Positions 55,901-63,459 of a stretch of DNA of 64,000 nucleotides are shown piece by piece. The translations under genes and the position numbers were made by a program. Below the pieces are notes generated by a model. That model was not told the DNA's origin. It was given only the letters and a program-made list of their open reading frames with translations, and searched no databases. Source of the stretch: Deltaproteobacteria bacterium (GTDB lineage: Bacteria > Desulfobacterota > Binatia > HRBIN30 > JACQVA1). The stretch spans positions 316,951 through 380,950 of the forward strand of contig JACOST010000028.1 of the NCBI GenBank assembly GCA_016178705.1, in the 5' to 3' direction. Numbering within the stretch: the first letter of the stretch is position 1; each line of letters starts with the position of its first letter.

Positions 55901-58244
55901 CGACATCGGCGACGTCTGCGACACCTGCACGGACACTGACCATGACGGATTGGGCAACCCCGGCTTCTCAACCAACACGTGCCCGCCCGACAATTGCCCG
56001 AATACGCCCAATGTGAATCAGCTCGACACCGACGGCGATGGCTTCGGTGATGTGTGCGACATCTGCCCGCGCATTGCCAACCCGGATCAGGCGAACGTGT
56101 GCCCGGGCGATGTCTGCACGAATGCGGTGACCGTGATCGGGGATCCATTCGAGGAGTCTCACAACACCCTGAAGTATTCGACCGTGTCGGACCCAGTGCT
56201 GCCCACATCATGCACCCCCTGTGGCAGCTACTCGGCCAGCACCTGGTACTCCTTCACGGCGCCGCGAACGGGGAATGTGACCGCGAACACGTTTCTCTCC
56301 GGCCCCATGACTCCGCTGTTGGCGGTGTTCAACGGGAGCTGCGGCGCGCTAGCGTTCAGCGCCTGTGCGACCAAGAACGCGGGTTTCCAGAATTTGCAGG
56401 CGCAGCTCAGCTTCGGCGTGACGCAGGGGCAAACATACTTGATCATGGCGGCCAACTCTTGTTCGGGAACCGGGTTCCTGCACTTTGCGCTGGGTTACGA
56501 TCAGGACAAGGATGGTGTCTTCGACTCCCTCGACAACTGTCCCAGCAAGGCCAACCTCGATCAGGCGAACAGCGACCCCGACTTGCTTGGTGATGTCTGC
56601 GACAATTGCCCGACAACGGACAACCCCGACCAGGCGGATCAGGACTGCGACGGGGTGGGCACCGCCTGCGACACCGTCGTCGACCTGCCGTGCGTGGGCG
56701 ATTGCGACGGCCTGTGTACGGTAGACGTCGATGAAGTCATCAGAGTGAGAAGCATTGCGGTCGACGGCGGGCTCAGCGTACCTCTATCCTCATGCGTCGT
56801 CGCCGACGCCAACAACGACGGCGTAGTCACAGTTGAAGAGCTGGTCCAAACTGTGAACAACGCGCTGCTCGGTGGGTCGACCGGTTGCCCCTACCGCGTG
56901 CGGCCGAGCGGCCTGAGCGGCGCCAGCCACTTCGCGCAGGCAACCTCCAGCTCTACGCTTTCGGTTCAACTCGGGTCTGGGTCGGCTTCACGTGGCGGCT
57001 CCCTCACGATTCCGGTCAGCCTCACTGGCGGCAACGGTGCCACATCAGCAGCACAAGTCGATCTGCTCTTCGACGCCGCTGCGTTCAGCAGTCCGACCTG
57101 CATCATTGCCGCGCGTTTGGCGTCGACGCATTCGGCGGCCAGGGGCCTGCCGTCCGTACCACCCGCACCGGCCGGGATGACTCGCCTGCGCGTCCTCGTC
57201 GCCGACATGAACAATTCCTCGACCTTCAGCGACGGCGACATCGCCACCTGCACGTTCCAGATCAACGCGTCAGCACCGCCGGGCGTCTACTCGCTCGCGG
57301 GCGAGGGTCAGGTGGTGAGCGATGCGCTCGGCAACGCGCTCCCGTCCACCGTGACCAATGGTTCGATCATCGTTCTCGGCGCGACCTTCACGCCTACCCG
57401 CACATTCACCAAGACCGCCACGCCGACGAAGACCGCGACGATCACCAAGACACCCACGGTGACGCCGACGCCGACGATCACGCTTACCGTCACGCCCACA
57501 CTTGCGCTGACGATCGGCAAGAACCACTCTGCCGTCGGCGCCGGCTTGCAGGCGGGTGAGTTCTGGGTAGGCGCCAGCTTCAATCCCGGGGGTACGCAAA
57601 CCATCACGCTCAGCGCGCTCTCGCCGAATTGCCTGGTATCGTCAGCGCACGACACGCCCGGCACCAGTTCCATCACTCTTAGGATTCCCGCGGTGAATCC
57701 ACCGTTGTGGAACTGGCCGCCGTTGGCCTCCGACTATTTCTGGGTGCAAGGAGTCGAAGGCACCAGCGGCACGTGCCAGCTCCAGGCCACCGCCGCCGGT
57801 TACCTGGTCGCGACGGCGACGGTGGACATCGTCACACCCGGAATTGCAATCCAGCTTCTCGACAGCGCCATCGCCACCACGGCGCCGAACGCCGCCTTCC
57901 AATTGTACGTGGGCATTCCCTACGCGAGTGGGTCGGATTTCTACATTGCCACGACGCAGGAAGCCCGCGCCGGTGGCCCTGGGATTACCGTCACCGTGAC
58001 CAACAGCAACGCACTCGCCGCCCAGTTGTGGTCGCCGATCTCTCCCTCACCCGCACAGCAGGTCAGCGTTCTGATCCCATCGGGCAACTTTTGGAACAGC
58101 GGCGGTGGTCTGCAATTCGACCCGCTCGCCGCCGGCACCACCACCGTTCACGCCGCCGGTCCCAACTTGATCTCAACCGTCGAGGCAAGCGTGACCGTAA
58201 ACGTCACCGCGCCCACGCCCAGCGGCGGCGGGGGCGGGTGCTAG
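52902..58244 (+). CDS. giant secreted mosaic protein: BNR propeller, thrombospondin type 3 repeats, dockerin-like and cohesin-like modules
   Basis: 1780 residues. Signal peptide to about 29. A BNR/sialidase-like propeller (SPDSGESWRNV-type asp boxes) covers about 130-920, with a Cys-rich insert near 350-400. TSP3-type calcium repeats (DSDGDGFGDGCDNCS, DTDGDGLGDACDTC, DTDGDGFGDVCDIC) run from about 923 to 1066 and again at about 1200-1262 around a beta-rich domain. The double EF-hand module follows at about 1264-1330 (CVGDCDGLCTVDVDEVI ... DANNDGVVTVEELVQTV). A domain at about 1350-1496 (LSVQLGSGSASRGGSLTIPV, then FDAAAFSSPTC, ADMNNSSTFSDGDIATCTF) resembles cohesin. A TPTKTATIT-type linker then precedes two Ig-like domains. 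The protein ends GGGGGC. Role: large calcium-stabilised surface or matrix protein; ligand unknown. Confidence 0.8.
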   Translation: MKLLRRGCLVAAVAFMSCNIFYVADARAQSSPALDLSRYPSWFKLTGPPATMSAGGGAASTTTGVTVGPGWQGIDPALFDPAMVESREFKKWWPQFYPRAYPLGYILDGADANAWAQVKSLDLTQIADALAAPQWINIGPAPINNLNPNAFNGYMGLTNSGQASAIAVRPSHEGEWLVGSSYGGIWRKTPDSGESWRNVTDALQDAGAQQISALTYATANIVYAGSGHGEPGGIGLLKSIDAGDHWSRIAPTMFQNDSFRSIITDPSNPYVLVVTTKSGLWKGASIDAGDSWTWTQVLATDLVIRLEADPTNFARQYAGTNVGGHLFRSTPDVAAGSWQELNGPWQQPPSTCANGAVCGTNPGCKNVPDCSGQRSCSGSLRACSSDDQCPAGEACGPDVCQPRLTNLGRVEVALSPTNPDTGYVTVGGGACQPANHEVAELMAGLYRTDNAWDPAPHWTRITDSTNNSKLADIGNDTSNLLIVDNANKNIVYSGGGNLWKATVTMQPGAATSPATWVDITRQPGSGACVTSHNCLHVDQKTATWATEQSGTVNRLLVVNDGGVSSTTDRGTTWNYHNDALATIQFAEEGAVHLSGSGVIAMGGAGDEGVSIQPAASAPAWTQVYGGDGSTCLFAQSNPGVRYAFEENSYKGILRSESGNKCNGFGTVGIQNFKTPAVRVCPWEEDAVIIGGDVLRRATNFWSAPNCAIGWEQRCPALLDVNFQSASAVAFGNTCGTYAAGNRSSQVIVTTDDGVTCAPLERRHCTNNATQVCAADGDCPMGTCQDYAQQIPDQEITGLAINPADPNVVYVALGEAGAGGIYKTTNALASASQDVNWVDITPKGADGNPIRTTYYAVAVDPSAAPIVYAASQQGVFQSNNAGNTWTHADFTHGMPYVIVRDIEVASNHFAVAFTQGRSAFQLDCGPTDSDGDGFGDGCDNCSTTPNPDQLDTDGDGLGDACDTCTDTDRDGRGDPGFPLNTCPVDNCPTAPNADQRDTDHDDIGDVCDTCTDTDHDGLGNPGFSTNTCPPDNCPNTPNVNQLDTDGDGFGDVCDICPRIANPDQANVCPGDVCTNAVTVIGDPFEESHNTLKYSTVSDPVLPTSCTPCGSYSASTWYSFTAPRTGNVTANTFLSGPMTPLLAVFNGSCGALAFSACATKNAGFQNLQAQLSFGVTQGQTYLIMAANSCSGTGFLHFALGYDQDKDGVFDSLDNCPSKANLDQANSDPDLLGDVCDNCPTTDNPDQADQDCDGVGTACDTVVDLPCVGDCDGLCTVDVDEVIRVRSIAVDGGLSVPLSSCVVADANNDGVVTVEELVQTVNNALLGGSTGCPYRVRPSGLSGASHFAQATSSSTLSVQLGSGSASRGGSLTIPVSLTGGNGATSAAQVDLLFDAAAFSSPTCIIAARLASTHSAARGLPSVPPAPAGMTRLRVLVADMNNSSTFSDGDIATCTFQINASAPPGVYSLAGEGQVVSDALGNALPSTVTNGSIIVLGATFTPTRTFTKTATPTKTATITKTPTVTPTPTITLTVTPTLALTIGKNHSAVGAGLQAGEFWVGASFNPGGTQTITLSALSPNCLVSSAHDTPGTSSITLRIPAVNPPLWNWPPLASDYFWVQGVEGTSGTCQLQATAAGYLVATATVDIVTPGIAIQLLDSAIATTAPNAAFQLYVGIPYASGSDFYIATTQEARAGGPGITVTVTNSNALAAQLWSPISPSPAQQVSVLIPSGNFWNSGGGLQFDPLAAGTTTVHAAGPNLISTVEASVTVNVTAPTPSGGGGGC

Positions 58245-58262
58245 GCGCAGAGGAGGTTCGCG

Positions 58263-58727
58263 ATGAATCGACACTACGTGACGATAGCCATGGCCGCCGG
58301 CGCCGCGCTGCTCGCCGGCATCGCGGCGGCGCAACTGAGCGAGAGCATCAGCGTGCCGGCGCGCGAGAGCGACGCGGCCGGTGCGTGGGAACTCAACGCG
58401 GACAGCGACGCGCGACCGCAGCGCGCGGTTCGCCCGCTGCGCGCGCGCACGGGAAGCAAGGGCTGGCGCGCGCACATCGTGCGCGGGGAAGACAACATGG
58501 TGACCGGCGAGCTGGCCGCACAGATCGGCGACGCGGCGATCGTCACCCACGGCGCGATCCGTGGCCGCGCGCAAGGCGCCACGGTGTGGGGCGAGATCTT
58601 CGACGACGACGGTAAGCAGGTCGCCACCTTCGAAGCGACTCGCACACCCGACGGCATCCTCGGCCGCTTCACCACCCGCGACGACGAGACCGGTACCTTC
58701 GCTTGGGATCAGTCCAAGATGCAGTGA
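58263..58727 (+). CDS. small exported protein of unknown function
   Basis: 154 residues with a cleavable signal peptide (MAAGAALLAGIAAA). The mature part is charged, then beta-rich (TGELAAQIGDAAIVTHGAIR, GATVWGEIFDDDGKQVATFE, DGILGRFTTRDDETGTFAWD), similar in style to small beta-barrel or jelly-roll domains; no family recognised. GAGGAGG precedes ATG 58263. It lies 18 bases downstream of the giant secreted gene and is probably co-expressed. Confidence 0.6.
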   Translation: MNRHYVTIAMAAGAALLAGIAAAQLSESISVPARESDAAGAWELNADSDARPQRAVRPLRARTGSKGWRAHIVRGEDNMVTGELAAQIGDAAIVTHGAIRGRAQGATVWGEIFDDDGKQVATFEATRTPDGILGRFTTRDDETGTFAWDQSKMQ

Positions 58728-58728
58728 C

Positions 58729-58750
58729 GGGCAGCCAGGGACGGCTGCCC
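58729..58750. terminator. hairpin between convergent genes
   Basis: GGGCAGCC (58729-58736) and GGCTGCCC (58743-58750) form a perfect 8-bp stem with a 6-base loop, immediately after the stop of the small exported protein and before the convergent cytochrome gene. It is followed by a short GATTCTTCGCC/CAGAATGAC-type half-repeat (about 58770-58798). Confidence 0.5.
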
Positions 58751-58814
58751 CCACCGGAACTGCGAAGAGAGATTCTTCGCCGGCGGCTCAGAATGACACG
58801 GGTTGGGAGTCTCT

Positions 58815-59252
58815 TCAGTGTGATGGCGCGCCGTTGTCGAGCGCCTCGATCGCTTGCACGAGTTGGCGGCGGACTCCGGCTACGTCGGTGAGCGGCGGCC
58901 GGCGCACGCGCGCGACCTCGGCCTCGCTGTAGGGCGAGAACGCGGGCGGCATTTGCTCGGGGCTGAATTGCCGCAGCATCCAATTGAGCAACCCGGCGAT
59001 GCGCGCGTCGTTGAGTTCCGACTGCGAGGTGCCCGGCACGCGGACAAGATACTCTCTGCCGCCGGGTACGCGCAGGAACGTTGCCATCTGTCCGCGCAAG
59101 TTTGGCACTGCGCCAGTGGCACCGCCGCCATCGGCTCCGTGGCAGCCTTGGCAGTTCAGAATGTAGTCGAGGCGTGGATCAGCCAGACTCAGCGTCGGAA
59201 TCAGTAGCAGCGCGGCCGCGGCAGCGAGAACGATGCGTCGGGGTTGCGTCAC
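58815..59252 (-). CDS. small monohaem c-type cytochrome of the amine dehydrogenase operon
   Basis: 145 residues. Signal peptide (RRIVLAAAAALLLIPTLSLA), then one haem-binding CQGCH motif and a distal Met or His later in the chain (candidate Met in QMPPAF), as in class I cytochromes. The start GTG 59252 is best because the signal begins there. It is the last gene of the mauB-E-D-A unit, 14 bases after mauA. Likely electron acceptor or carrier for the TTQ dehydrogenase in the periplasm, an inference from its position. Confidence 0.82.
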   Translation of the reverse strand: MTQPRRIVLAAAAALLLIPTLSLADPRLDYILNCQGCHGADGGGATGAVPNLRGQMATFLRVPGGREYLVRVPGTSQSELNDARIAGLLNWMLRQFSPEQMPPAFSPYSEAEVARVRRPPLTDVAGVRRQLVQAIEALDNGAPSH

Positions 59253-59266
59253 GCGCGCGGTGCACC

Positions 59267-59803
59267 TCACGACTCGGTCGCGACCCCGAGGACGATCGCA
59301 GTCGAACAGTTGTAGACCACGCTCTTGGTTCCAAAGCACCAATTCACATCGTTGGCGCGGTGCGTGAAGTAAATCGGCTTGTCGCCTTCGTTGCGATGGC
59401 AGAAACAGAGACCGCAAACGTGTTTCCCGCAGCAATCGTTGTACGAGATGATGTAGTCCTTGTCGTCGAGTGGATTGCGACAGGTCCCGATCCAGGTGAC
59501 CGGCGACATCTCGGTGCCGGGTGGACAAGTCCGCTGCGTCCCGCCGCAACAGCTACACAGAAAGCCGTCGATGGCGCAGTGGCGCCAGTAGTCACAACTC
59601 GACGGGTCACCCGCGGGGAGCGAGGGATCGGGCTCACCCGGGGCCGGCGCCCGCGACTCGCCCTGGGCGCGCGCGACCGGTAGCAGCGGTAACGACGCGC
59701 CGCCGACGAGCACCGCCGCCGCGCGCGCGAGGAATCCGCGGCGCGAGCTGTGGCGCGCCACCTCACGGGCGGCGGTTGTGAACCAGCGATCAATCCGATT
59801 CAT
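59267..59803 (-). CDS. mauA: TTQ amine dehydrogenase small subunit (methylamine/aromatic amine dehydrogenase type)
   Basis: 178 residues. An N-terminal twin-arginine signal (SSRRGFLARAAAVLVGG) exports the folded protein. The mature domain starts at CDYWRHCAIDGFL (70-82), then CSCCGGT and DCCGKHVCGLC, 14 Cys in all. The two Trp that form tryptophan tryptophylquinone are Trp104 (PVTWIGTC) and Trp155 (NDVNWCFG), 51 apart as in known enzymes; the catalytic Asp is Asp123 in YNDCCG. The 14-Cys pattern and FLCSCCGG favour the aromatic amine dehydrogenase branch over methylamine dehydrogenase. It turns a primary amine into an aldehyde plus ammonia. GAGGAG precedes ATG 59803. Confidence 0.92.
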   Translation of the reverse strand: MNRIDRWFTTAAREVARHSSRRGFLARAAAVLVGGASLPLLPVARAQGESRAPAPGEPDPSLPAGDPSSCDYWRHCAIDGFLCSCCGGTQRTCPPGTEMSPVTWIGTCRNPLDDKDYIISYNDCCGKHVCGLCFCHRNEGDKPIYFTHRANDVNWCFGTKSVVYNCSTAIVLGVATES

Positions 59804-59820
59804 CGTGGGCTCCTCTGAAA

Positions 59821-60432
59821 CTAGGCCACGCGGCGGTTGCGCTCGCGTTGGATGTACTCCTGCACCGAGGCGACGCCGCGTTCCTTGGCTTCAAACAGAC
59901 TCTCCAAATGCTCGCGGGTGTTGACCAAGCCTTTGGCGCGGATCACGCCGGCGGCGTCGATCAGCACCGCGTACGGCAACTTGCTGACATGATACGTCAC
60001 GCCAAGTTCGGTGGAGAGCAGGTACGGGTACTGGTCGATGCGGTGTTCGCGCACGAACGCGTCGTGCTCGGCGCGCGTACCGTCGCTCGCTAGGACTAGC
60101 CGCAGCCACGTGCGCTCGCTAGAGACGACCGCGGTTGCAATGGCGAGCAGCGTCTTGCAGACAGGGCAGGTGGGCGACACGAACAGAAGCAAGGTGCTGA
60201 GTCCGTCGCTCGCGGCGCCGCCGACGCGGCGAAGCGTGCCGGACCAGTCGGCGATTTCGAAGACAGGCGCCGGCTCACCCACCTGTGGACCACCACCGCT
60301 CATCAGCGCGCCGGCGGGAGCGACGCGCTCGTGCAGGACGCCGATCTGCCGCATCAACGCGAAGACGATGGCGGCCAGCGCAATGACCGCGATCCACAGC
60401 ACGATGTTGGAGATGATCAGCGCGTCGAACAT
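59821..60432 (-). CDS. mauD: MauD-type thioredoxin-like maturation protein
   Basis: 203 residues. One N-terminal transmembrane helix (about 5-28) anchors a periplasmic thioredoxin-like domain with CPVC at 89-92 (SPTCPVCKTLL) and LPYAVLIDAAGVIRAKGLVN, the cis-Pro region. MauD proteins are needed to make the small subunit, probably by helping its many disulfides form. ATG 60432 lies two bases after the mauE stop and 17 bases separate its end from mauA, fully consistent with a mau-type operon. Confidence 0.9.
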   Translation of the reverse strand: MFDALIISNIVLWIAVIALAAIVFALMRQIGVLHERVAPAGALMSGGGPQVGEPAPVFEIADWSGTLRRVGGAASDGLSTLLLFVSPTCPVCKTLLAIATAVVSSERTWLRLVLASDGTRAEHDAFVREHRIDQYPYLLSTELGVTYHVSKLPYAVLIDAAGVIRAKGLVNTREHLESLFEAKERGVASVQEYIQRERNRRVA

Positions 60433-60434
60433 GC

Positions 60435-61010
60435 TCAGCTCTCCATCGCCTCGGTGAGGAGCGAGTGATCGGCCGAGCGTAGCCGGCCCGCATTGGCGAG
60501 CGCCGTCTCGGCTGCGCTGTACAGCAAAGCCAGCATCGCGACTGCGGCGAACACAGTAACCGCATCGAGCCACACCAATGATCGCGGCGTCGCCGGCAAC
60601 ACCGCGATCAACGCGGCGGCTATGAGCAGTATGTTCCGTCCGACCAGTCCCGGTCCGAGTGGCACGTGCCGCGCCGGCCCGGCGCAGCCGCAATCGATGT
60701 CGCGCCGGCCGCGCCGCAGGTTGATGGCGATGGCGAAGGTATACATCGCCAGCAGCGCCGCGACCGCGAGCGCGGGGACGAACCCGCCGAGAAGAAGCAG
60801 GCTCAATCCGGTGACGAGTTCAAAGCCGATGACCAACCGCGACACCTCGGTGAGCCAACGATCCGACACCAGATCGTAGCCCGCGAGCGCAGCCTTGAAT
60901 GCACGGAAGCCACGCAGCTTGTGGCTCGCCGCTGAGAGCAGCAGGAGCGCCAAGCCCGTGTGCAGGGCGATGCGCAGCACGGGGTCCAGCGACCACCACG
61001 CGGTAATCAT
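60435..61010 (-). CDS. mauE: MauE-type membrane maturation protein
   Basis: 191 residues with four or five transmembrane helices (about 10-26, 52-70, 72-92, 120-137, 145-163), of the MauE/DoxX-like fold. A Cys pair (DCGCAG) follows the third helix and could take part in thiol exchange with MauD. MauE is required for production of the active dehydrogenase. ATG 61010 begins 8 bases after the mauB stop; the much longer open frame in this register overlaps mauB on the same strand and is not the gene. Confidence 0.88.
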   Translation of the reverse strand: MITAWWSLDPVLRIALHTGLALLLLSAASHKLRGFRAFKAALAGYDLVSDRWLTEVSRLVIGFELVTGLSLLLLGGFVPALAVAALLAMYTFAIAINLRRGRRDIDCGCAGPARHVPLGPGLVGRNILLIAAALIAVLPATPRSLVWLDAVTVFAAVAMLALLYSAAETALANAGRLRSADHSLLTEAMES

Positions 61011-61018
61011 CGACGCCT

Positions 61019-62260
61019 TCACTTTCCACTCCACGGTGCCAGGAGGATGTCCGTGGTCCAACCGACGGGCGTAACATGCCGGACAAATTGGCCGCTCATC
61101 GCGTCGTACACCCCGACCGCGCCGCTGAACTGCGACGCCGTGAACAGCAACGGCTGGGTGTCGGAGGTGACTTGGATGTGGGTGACAAACGCGGGCGTGA
61201 AGGTGTCGATCAACCAGTCGGACATCCGATTGAACGGCCACGCCCAGCGGCGCCCGAATTCGATGGGAAAGCCGTAGACCGTCAGCCCCGGGCTGCGCAG
61301 CTTGATACGCTGCGTCCGCGCGTGTTTCTGAATGTCGTAGACCCAGACCTCGTCGCCCGGGTCCTTGTGCGTGTCCTTCCCGCCGCGGTGAACGAGCGAG
61401 TACAGCCGGCCGGTGCCGACATGCACGGCGAGGTGCTGCAGCCCGCCGACTCGCCACGTCGCCTTTTGATCCTCGTCGCTGAGCAACGACCATGGCTCCG
61501 GAAAACGGGGCTGCGCCGCCGACACATCGACCGGGTACGCCTTGCCTTCGAACGACACGAAGATCCACTGGTCGTGAAAGCGCACCGCTTTTTCGGTCAC
61601 CGGATCTTTGGTTGGATCGAAAAACGGCTGGCTCCGCTCCTTGCTCACTTCGTGACCGTTGTCGTCGATGGTGATCGTGAGCGCCGAACCATCGGCACAA
61701 AGCGAGAAGAAGCGCCGTGTGCCGGCGGTGTAGATCAGGCTGCAGCCGGGGATGTCGATCTCGCCGGCGAGCGTTCGCTTCTCGACATCGACGACGCTGA
61801 GGGACGTGCGCGGCGTCCAATTGAACACCAGCGCGAAGCGTTCGTCGTCGGAGAGTGCGGAGTGGCCGAGCGACACCGCGTCGATGGCGCGCATGGGTGG
61901 TAGGCGAACCTCGTCGATCGGCGAGAGCGTCGTCGCGTCGTAGATCTCGAACACGTCTGTGCGTTCGCCGCGCGTGCGGCGGGCGTAGTAGGTCGCGGGC
62001 AGGTAGACTTCAGCGCGCTTGGTGGAGAACAGCGGAGAGATGGTCCCGTAGCCGCCATTGATGAGGCCGAGGAAGCGACCGCTGTCGAGGTCCACGAGCG
62101 CGATTCGTTCGAGGATCAAGTCGCCAACCCACACCCAATGCGCGCTGAACGGTTGCGTCAGCTTCTCGCTGCGCCCCGGCGATTCGGTCGGAACGTCGGC
62201 CCGTGCCACCAGTGACGCGGTCAGGACGAGTAGTGCCAGACTCCAGGTTCGCAGTTTCAC
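61019..62260 (-). CDS. mauB: TTQ amine dehydrogenase large subunit
   Basis: 413 residues. Signal peptide (TWSLALLVLTASLVARA), then a seven-bladed propeller without haem or metal. The pattern LDSGRFLGLINGGYGTI, RTRGERTDVFEIYDATTLSP and the later DVEKRTLAGEIDIPGC match the large (alpha) subunits of methylamine and aromatic amine dehydrogenases, which pack around the TTQ small subunits in a heterotetramer. GTG 62260 with GGAG before it opens the signal peptide. It is the promoter-proximal gene of the operon; the divergent alpha/beta hydrolase begins 134 bases away. Confidence 0.9.
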   Translation of the reverse strand: MKLRTWSLALLVLTASLVARADVPTESPGRSEKLTQPFSAHWVWVGDLILERIALVDLDSGRFLGLINGGYGTISPLFSTKRAEVYLPATYYARRTRGERTDVFEIYDATTLSPIDEVRLPPMRAIDAVSLGHSALSDDERFALVFNWTPRTSLSVVDVEKRTLAGEIDIPGCSLIYTAGTRRFFSLCADGSALTITIDDNGHEVSKERSQPFFDPTKDPVTEKAVRFHDQWIFVSFEGKAYPVDVSAAQPRFPEPWSLLSDEDQKATWRVGGLQHLAVHVGTGRLYSLVHRGGKDTHKDPGDEVWVYDIQKHARTQRIKLRSPGLTVYGFPIEFGRRWAWPFNRMSDWLIDTFTPAFVTHIQVTSDTQPLLFTASQFSGAVGVYDAMSGQFVRHVTPVGWTTDILLAPWSGK

Positions 62261-62394
62261 TCGATGCTCCGTCGTCGACGCTGAGGAATGCGCAAACAGT
62301 GAGCGGCGACTACCACGGAGCGACCAATCGCTGCAACCGTCTTGCGCGGGTGCCCGGTCGTCTCGACTCGCCGAGAGTGCTACACACCAGCACC

Positions 62395-63285
62395 ATGCCG
62401 GAATACAGCGAGCGATTTTTCCGCAGCGGCACGCTGCGCATTCACTTCCGCGATTGGGGCAACGCCGACGCACCGCCGCTGATCATCGTGCACGGGATGC
62501 GCGATCACTCGCATTCGTTCGACGATCTCGCGCGCGGCCTGTTGGATCAGTACCACGTCCTCGCCCTCGATCTGCGCGGGCACGGCGATAGCGAGACGAC
62601 GCCGTACTACAGCTTCGGGCACTTCGTGCTCGATCTGCACAACATGGTGCGCGCGCTGCGTTTGGAGCGGCCGGTGTTGATCGGCCATTCGATGGGCGGG
62701 GAGGTGGTCGGCCATTTCAGCGGGTGCTTTCCCGACGTGCCGTCGCGCCTCGTCATCATCGAGGGTCTCGGTCCGCCGCCGTCCGACATGGAGGAAGAAG
62801 TCCGCTGGACGATCGACGGCTTTGCGCGCACCGACCGCGCCTTTGCCGGCCATCCTGGTCTCAAGGACTTGGATGCCGCATATCGCCGGCTGCGCGAACG
62901 CAACCCGCGGCTGCTCGAGGCCAAGGCGCGCGAGTTGGCGCTGCTGGGCACGCGAGCGCGCGAAGACGGGACGCTGGAGTGGAAATTCGACTCGATGCTG
63001 ACCACGATGTCGCTGACCGGGCCGTACAACCTCGCGTACCACATGGCGCTATGGCAGCGCATCACCGCTCCGGCGCTACTCATCCACGGGGCAGAGTCGG
63101 GTGAGTTCTGGCGCGAGAAACCGGGCGCGATCTACCTTGAGCCGGACGATCTGCAACGTCGACTCGGCTGCTTTCACGATGCGCGCTTCGTAGAGATCGC
63201 GGGCGCCGGACATATGGTCCACTTCGACCGTCCGCGCGAGTTAGTCACCGCCATTCGCCAGTTCGTCTTGGGCGACAAGGCGTGA
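62395..63285 (+). CDS. alpha/beta hydrolase
   Basis: 296 residues. Oxyanion strand LIIVHGMRDHSHSFDD, nucleophile elbow GHSMGG, catalytic His in GAGHMVHFDRP and an acidic residue before it complete the hydrolase fold, with a lid of helices mid-chain. Substrate unknown (esters, lactones or haloalkanes are all seen). ATG 62395 starts the domain; the open frame extends upstream through the promoter region. Transcribed divergently from the amine dehydrogenase operon, a possible but unproven functional link. Confidence 0.85.
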   Translation: MPEYSERFFRSGTLRIHFRDWGNADAPPLIIVHGMRDHSHSFDDLARGLLDQYHVLALDLRGHGDSETTPYYSFGHFVLDLHNMVRALRLERPVLIGHSMGGEVVGHFSGCFPDVPSRLVIIEGLGPPPSDMEEEVRWTIDGFARTDRAFAGHPGLKDLDAAYRRLRERNPRLLEAKARELALLGTRAREDGTLEWKFDSMLTTMSLTGPYNLAYHMALWQRITAPALLIHGAESGEFWREKPGAIYLEPDDLQRRLGCFHDARFVEIAGAGHMVHFDRPRELVTAIRQFVLGDKA

Positions 63286-63326
63286 GCTCGGAATTCTTGA
63301 TCGAGGGCCTTGCGCAAGGAGCGCCC

Positions 63327-63427
63327 CTCGATACGAAGCCTTCGGCTTCTACTCGGGGAAACGGATCTCTCTTCGAAGTCTTCAAGAATCCGTTTGCCCG
63401 AGTAGTGAGCGAAGCGAACGTATCGAG
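63327..63427. repeat. long palindromic element (CTCGATACG / CGTATCGAG ends)
   Basis: The left arm (63327-63366, CTCGATACGAAGCCTTCGGC onward) and right arm (63388-63427, ending GAACGTATCGAG) are near reverse complements over about 40 bases around a 21-base centre. This end sequence is that of a common dispersed bacterial intergenic repeat. It lies between convergent genes. Confidence 0.7.
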
Positions 63428-63459
63428 TGCCGTCCTGTACAGATGCGGCGCGGGGGAGC

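Noticed and set aside
60435-61820. A 461-codon minus-strand frame reaching far into mauB
   Set aside because: Only its last 191 codons are mauE; the rest overlaps mauB in another register with no recognisable pattern.
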